Shown here piece after piece: positions 59,148 through 64,000 of a DNA stretch of 64,000 nt. The notes under the pieces were generated by a model. That model saw nothing but the letters and a program-made list of their open reading frames with translations, made no database searches and was not told the DNA's origin. The stretch spans positions 14,069,533-14,133,532 of the forward strand of contig CM070566.1 in assembly GCA_036346405.1 (NCBI GenBank). The letters are read 5' to 3'. The translations under genes were made by a program, and so were the position numbers. Numbering within the stretch: the first letter of the stretch is position 1; every line of letters begins with the position of its first letter. The stretch is from Phyllostachys edulis (Eukaryota; Streptophyta; Magnoliopsida; Poales; Poaceae).

Positions 59148-61535
59148 TGCCAGCATGAGGATTACGAAAGGCTGGTAAAACATGCTTCGACGAGCTCGGG
59201 AGGTGAACTAGAGGCTGTCTCGCGGTCTCTGACTGGTCTCCTTGGAGCGCTACATTCGTGGAGCAGGGACTCGTTCAGTTCAGTGAAAAAAGAAAGAATT
59301 CAGTGAAAAAAGAAAGAAAGAAATTGCGGAAGGAGCTGGAAACAATCAGAGCGCACAATTAGCGACCTGGACCGTCAAACAGAGAGAGACGGGTGATGTC
59401 TTGGTTATCTGAGTTACTGGCAAGAGAAGAAATAATGGAACGGCAGAGATCGAGAATCCAATGGCTTCGAGAAGGGGACAGGAACACGGCTTTTTCCATG
59501 CGAAAGCGAAATCACGTGGTCGGCAAAATAGAATCAAGGCTCTGAAAAAAGAAGATGGCTCTGTTTGTGTGCGACAAGAGGAGTTGGAACAATTGGATTC
59601 TGAATTTTATAGCCGACTGTTTGTTGTGCAGGATAATACCGACCAATCGGTGGTTACTAATTTTGTTCCGACCAAGGTTAACTTCGGAGATGAATGAATA
59701 CCTGTGCGCCCCATTTACTGAGGAGGAGATTCCAAGGGCTCTGTTCATGATGGGACCAAATAAAGCGCCGGGTGTAGATCGTCTTACGGCCTGTTTTTTA
59801 TCAAAAGCATTGGGAGCTGATTAAAGATGACGTGGCTCCGGCTGTGCAGCATTTTTTGAGTGGTGGTTCTATGCATGAAAAGGTAAATCAGACAATCATT
59901 GTTTTAATTCCAAAAGTTAAGAACCCCAGGAGTTATCTCAGTATCGGCCGGTTTCTCCATGTAATGTATTGCACAAGATTTGTTCGAAGGTACTTGCCAT
60001 CAGATTGCGAATGGTGTTGGATGAAATTAGTTCAGAAGAACAAAGCGCCTTTGTTCCAGGACGGCTGATCACAAATAATGTGTTGACGGAGTATGAATGC
60101 ATTCACTATTTACGTCGTAAGAAGGGGAAGAAAGGTGTATGTGCAATCAAGCTTGATATGGCTAAGGCGTATGATCGGGTTGAATGGAACTATCTAGAGG
60201 CAATTATGCGGAAGCTAGGCTTTGATGATAAGTGGACAAGCCTAGTTATGAAATGTGTGAAATCAGTGAGTTTTTCAGTTCGGGTGAATCGGCAGTTCTC
60301 GCCGGTTTTTAAGCCAAGTAGGGGATAATACAAGGAGATCCAATATCCCCTTATTTGTTCCTTTTGTGTGTGGAAGGATTTTCGTCGATGCTGAAATTTT
60401 TGGGACCTCAGTTTCTGTCAAGAGGTGTTTGGGTTTCAATTCATGCTCCCTGGATTTCTCATATTTTATTTGCTGATGATTGTATAGTATTCGCAGAAGC
60501 TTCGAAGCGGGGCTCAGACAGATTTCAGGAAAATTTGGCGGATTATTCTTTGGAATCCGGCCAGCTGGTCAATTGTCAAACTGGCAAATAGGAACATTTC
60601 AAATGTGAGCGATTTGATAATTTCGGATGAAAATTCATGGAATGCGCAGTTGGTTAGAGATCACTTTGCGGCCCTCGATGTGGATGAGATTTTGAAATTT
60701 CCAATTGGGCGGATGGAGGAGGATATTTTAGCTGGGCACACGAAAAGGGTGGGCTTTATTCAGTGAAGTCTGCATACAGAATGATTGTGGATGAAGCACA
60801 GCAGGAAGGAAATTCAGAAGGAGCATCATCAGTTACAAATGATGCATCACTTTGGAAGCGACTTGGTAAAGCTCAATATGCCTCCCAAAGTGAAGACTTT
60901 ATGGTGGAAGTGGTTAAAATTTTCATTCCTGACAAGTTTAATCTTTTTAGGAGGCATATGTAGTTGGATGGTATGTGTTCTTTTTGTGGACATGGAGATG
61001 AGACGGTCTTACATGCACTTACAGATTGTACATGTTCAAAGCTCTTTTGGGATGTTTTTAAGGACATGACAGGAGTTAAAAGCTGGAAGTGGTTTCTGCT
61101 CCTAAAGAACCACTGATGACAAAAACTATTGGTGAGCCGAGATGGCTTAAGACAAATTGTGACGGCGCATTCTCTGAGACGACAAGAACTGGCAGTGGTG
61201 GCCAGGTGGTTCGTGATAGCAGGGGAAATTTCGTGGCAACATCAACAATGTGGTACGATCTTCTCCCGAATGCATTGGTAGCTGAAGCTTTTGCGTGCCG
61301 AGATGGATTGCGCTGGGCTGTGAGTTGGGGTTTATCTTCGCGTTCGGCTTTGCATGAGGTCCTGATGGAGATTGAAGAGATGAGTAGCTTGTTGATGGAT
61401 TACAGGCTTTGCTTCATTCGGCATTTGGCCAACGCAACAGCACATTTGTGTGTGAAACAGGCGTCGTCAGAGTTTTTAGGTTGTACCTGTATTACCAGGG
61501 CTCCTGTTTTTCTTTCGAAATGTATTCTTGATTAA
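59148..61535 (+). pseudogene. LINE ORF2: reverse transcriptase, zinc finger and RNase H, broken
   Basis: Recognisable parts in order are: the pre-RT linker (WLREGDRNTAFFHAKAKSRG, about 59455), FTEEEIPRALFMMGPNKAPG (59715), IVLIPKVKNP and the RT core VPGRLITNNVLTEYECIHYL (about 60045-60110), LDMAKAYDRVEWNYL, and the active site FADD (60469-60480). The zf-RVT region follows (KSAYRMIVDEAQ; CSFCGHGDETVLHAL). The end (61089-61535) is a plant LINE RNase H (WLKTNCDGAF, AEAFACRDGLRWA). The endonuclease domain is absent and at least six stops or frameshifts interrupt the frame. Confidence 0.9.
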
Positions 61536-61557
61536 TGTACTGATTCATTGATAGTTG

Positions 61558-61563
61558 AATAAA
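61558..61563 (+). terminator. Poly(A) signal of the LINE
   Basis: AATAAA lies 24 bases before the A-tail and 23 bases after the RNase H frame ends. Confidence 0.65.
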
Positions 61564-61662
61564 AGAAAAGCGAATGCCTGATTCTTAAAAAAAAAAAAAA
61601 GAGGCTTAATGCGGTCTAAAATTGCTAGAAATTTCACCGGTCTAATTGCTTGATCCTCTTCA

Positions 61663-62858
61663 TGTAACATCCCAAAAATCCCAATTTTGAGAAAGTATAA
61701 TGAAAATAAGTGGAAGAATAATTGTAAGCATGTTTTTGCATGGAAAACTATTTCAGCATGAATTTTTGAGCTTTTGCATAAATAAAATAGTGAAATAACA
61801 TGCAAACAGCAACTTGTAGGAAGTTTTTAGAAATACACAGCGGATAAAATCCTGAAAAATATACACAAGAACTCAACCTTTCCTGAAAATTCCAAACCTA
61901 ATTCAATTTCCCGCCGAGCCAAATGGGCCGATTTCGCTCGGCCCAATTTCGCTCGCACCCGCTCCAGCACGCGCCAGCTTCGCTCTCACCCTCTCACTAG
62001 CCTCGTCAGGTGGTGTCTTCCACTTTGAGCCTGCGTGCGCCAGCGCACCAAGGCACCCTCGCCAGCTCCGCCGCTCGCCCACGGGACACGACCAACACTC
62101 ACAGTTTCGCGCCCCAACCACCCCAGTCACCTCCGCCAGCCTTTGCCCATGCTAGCTGCTTTGTCGACGCGCTGCTATCTCGCATGGATGACGAGACTGA
62201 AGCTTAGCGCGAGAAAGTTGTATGCCACGCCGTTTTCTTGCCACTCCCCTCATGCCATTCTTGGTCGCATTTAAGCCCCTCACCGCATCACGGGCTCCCC
62301 AGCTCGCCATTCTCGCTTCCCACACATAATCAAAGCATCTCGTGCTTTGCTTCGCCGAGAACGAGAGCGCCATTCCCGATACCAGTGAGCAAGCCTCACA
62401 ACACCATTCACTCTGCTGAGCTTCCTTGCCCTTGCCACCTGCATCACCATGAGTTCCTTACCTCACTGATACTCTCTCTTCACTTGATGTAGCTCTAGGA
62501 ACCCTATAGCTTGATCGCGTCGTCATCTTCCTCACCTCCGGCGCACACCTCGATTCGGACCTTCACGTTCCCGATGCTCTAGTGAGCTTGAACCTCATCT
62601 AACTGCGTCGCATTGCGTTCCATACTCCACTAATGCTCCTTCTTTGCTCAACGTGGACCCAAGCTCAGGGAATCGCCGGAAACAAGCTCTTCTCCAAATC
62701 CGGCCACCATCGATTCCTTTTTGTTCACCGTCACTCCAGTGAGTCCCCGTTCGATTCCTCGCTCCTACATCATCTTTAGGACCCCAAGGATCTAATGTGC
62801 TGCTTCTTGAAGCATCTCCAACGCCGTAATGCTCCAGCATCATGAGCCACCTCTGCGT
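61663..62858 (+). repeat. LTR or LTR fragment interrupted by a second LTR
   Basis: It begins tgtaacatcccaaaaatccc, like the other LTR starts, with an AT-rich start and a GC-rich part (61910-62850). The LTR beginning at 62859 cuts it. Its 3' part and any internal region would lie beyond the window. No coding frame is supported. Confidence 0.6.
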
Positions 62859-64000
62859 TGTAACATCCTAAAGTTCATTACTAAATTAAAAATAAATAAA
62901 GTTATTATTTTATTGGTTTTTCTTAAATTTGAAAGAGTTTAATTGCTTTATTTGAATTTCTGAAGTTTTAAAAGTCAAAAAGAAAATTTATTAAAGTTTT
63001 GGAAGTTTTATTTGAGTTAAAGTTGAAAAATAAAATTTTAATTAATTTCGGAACTTTCTTGAATTTTAAAAGCTTTTTCCTAAATATTTTAAAGCCAAAA
63101 TAATTTATTTGCAAAATTAAAAAGCCAACTTTAAGTTGCAAATAATTTTATTAAGTCCAAAATAATTCTAGGATTTCTGTGAATTTTTCTAGAATTTTTG
63201 GAATTTAATTACTATTTTCTAAAGCCTATTTGAATTAATCTGATTAGTTAAATTCGCAAATCAAATTAAAATCCCTAAAACCCCTTGGGCCGATTTCAAC
63301 ACTGTGCGGCCCATTCCTCCCTTCTTTTTCGCCCAACCAAATTCGCCCGCCTTAAATTCGCAAATCAAATTAAAATCCCTAAAACCCTCACGATTTCAAC
63401 ACCCGCCCCATTCTCCCTTCTTTCGCCCAACCAGCCTCGCTCACTCTCTCTCCTCCTCTTTTGCCCCACTGCCCCTCTCCTCTGTTGTCGCGCCCTCGAC
63501 CCTTTGTCCCCGCTGTTGTCTTCCTCGTGCGGACGCCCGACCCCGCCGCCATTGTCGCTCACGAGCGAGCTCGCCAACGGCTCCCCCAACCGCCCATGTC
63601 TCCCACGCACGTGCACGCGAGACCCACGTTCTCTCCCCCTCTTCTCGCGCATGCAGGCGCCCAAGTCCGTAAGCGCCGCCACGATCTCCACCTCCTCCAC
63701 GCCGCCTCGGAGCCCCTCGGCCCCTATAAAAGGTAGCCCCGGGCGCCCCTCTCTTCACCCATCCCGACGCCGCCACCCACTTCCCCTCTCTCCCCGTGTG
63801 CTCGCCGCAATTCGAGTTTCCCTCGCCGCCGGTCGTGAGCACGCCGCCGCCCCTAGCGCCACCACCGTCGACTCCGCGTCCTCGCCGCTACCACCTTTGG
63901 ATTCGCCGTGAAGCCACGAAGCCGGTGCTCGTCTTCGCATCGCCGAAGCCCCGCGGGATCGCCGTATCGTCGTCAAGCCGTACCGCGCCGCCGCTTCTTC
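62859..64000 (+). repeat. LTR of the 39397 family, 5' part, running off the window
   Basis: tgtaacatcctaaagttcat starts a segment that matches the reverse complement of 43206-42780 in long blocks (aagccaactttaagttg, attttattaagtccaaaa, tttctgtgaatttttctaga). An internal duplication of about 104 bp repeats aattcgcaaatcaaattaaa (63249 and 63354). The GC-rich leader to the window end holds open frames of up to 208 codons that are not genes. Confidence 0.8.
63725..63731 (+). promoter_or_regulatory. LTR promoter TATA box
   Basis: cccctataaaaggtagcccc is the counterpart of the box at 44829 and lies before the GC-rich transcribed leader. Confidence 0.65.

Larger units (their letters stand above)
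59148..61600 (+). mobile_element. LINE (L1-type non-LTR retrotransposon), 5'-truncated
   Basis: The element begins inside ORF2, after the endonuclease domain, and ends in a poly(A) tail (61587-61600). Both are typical of reverse transcription started at the target site and ended early. No flanking target duplication was recognised. The next sequence on the right leads into another LTR at 61663. Confidence 0.88.

Noticed and set aside
63285..63911. 208-codon frame near the window end
   Set aside because: It lies in the GC-rich leader of an LTR, is Pro/Ser/Leu-rich in every frame and matches no protein; related LTRs have unrelated frames in the same place.

Overview
The window is nuclear DNA of a grass, most probably rice (genus Oryza). 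Three things support this: a plant gene with intron-split exons for GDP-L-galactose phosphorylase, a decayed YUCCA-type flavin monooxygenase, and dense plant transposons (Mutator-like, CACTA, Ty3/Gypsy chromovirus and TAT types, Ty1/Copia, LINE). From memory, rice carries this phosphorylase and a YUCCA-like gene close together on the short arm of chromosome 12. That placement is an inference and was not searched.

Layout. 1-10.7 kb is a nest of DNA transposons: a Mutator-like element with a broken MURA transposase (306-3924), then a CACTA element whose TNP2 transposase (minus strand, starting at 10720) was split by a second CACTA element (4420-9664). A 1.93 kb tandem duplication (3039-4969 and 4970-6913) later copied the junctions of all three, and a 0.25 kb inverted repeat follows it. 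10.7-17.5 kb is AT-rich intergenic DNA with a GGA-rich block, a cluster of CACTA-like subterminal motifs, two elements with probable 9-bp target duplications, and the YUCCA-like pseudogene. 17.5-19.4 kb holds the only convincing cellular gene, the phosphorylase (minus strand). Its last four coding exons are intact; the exon for the N-terminus is not in the flanking DNA, which is retrotransposon from 20176 on.

20.2-27.4 kb holds an LTR in minus orientation fused to a 5'-truncated chromovirus pol gene with its 3' LTR. 27.4-35.2 kb is a Copia element on the minus strand (probably the Sirevirus lineage) that has lost its reverse-transcriptase core. 35.2-52.7 kb is one large TAT-type Gypsy element on the minus strand. 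Beyond its pol gene lie two tandem-repeat arrays and an oppositely transcribed, promoter-bearing gene; each array is interrupted by a solo LTR with a clean 5-bp target duplication. 52.7-57.3 kb is non-coding with another solo LTR. 57.3-59.1 kb looks like part of a retrotransposon control region. 59.1-61.6 kb is a 5'-truncated LINE with a poly(A) tail. The window ends in two further LTRs that begin like the others (61663 and 62859).

Almost all coding sequence belongs to transposons and most is broken. The coding potential worth attention is the phosphorylase gene, a 152-codon ORF carried inside the inner CACTA element, and the antisense gene of the TAT element.
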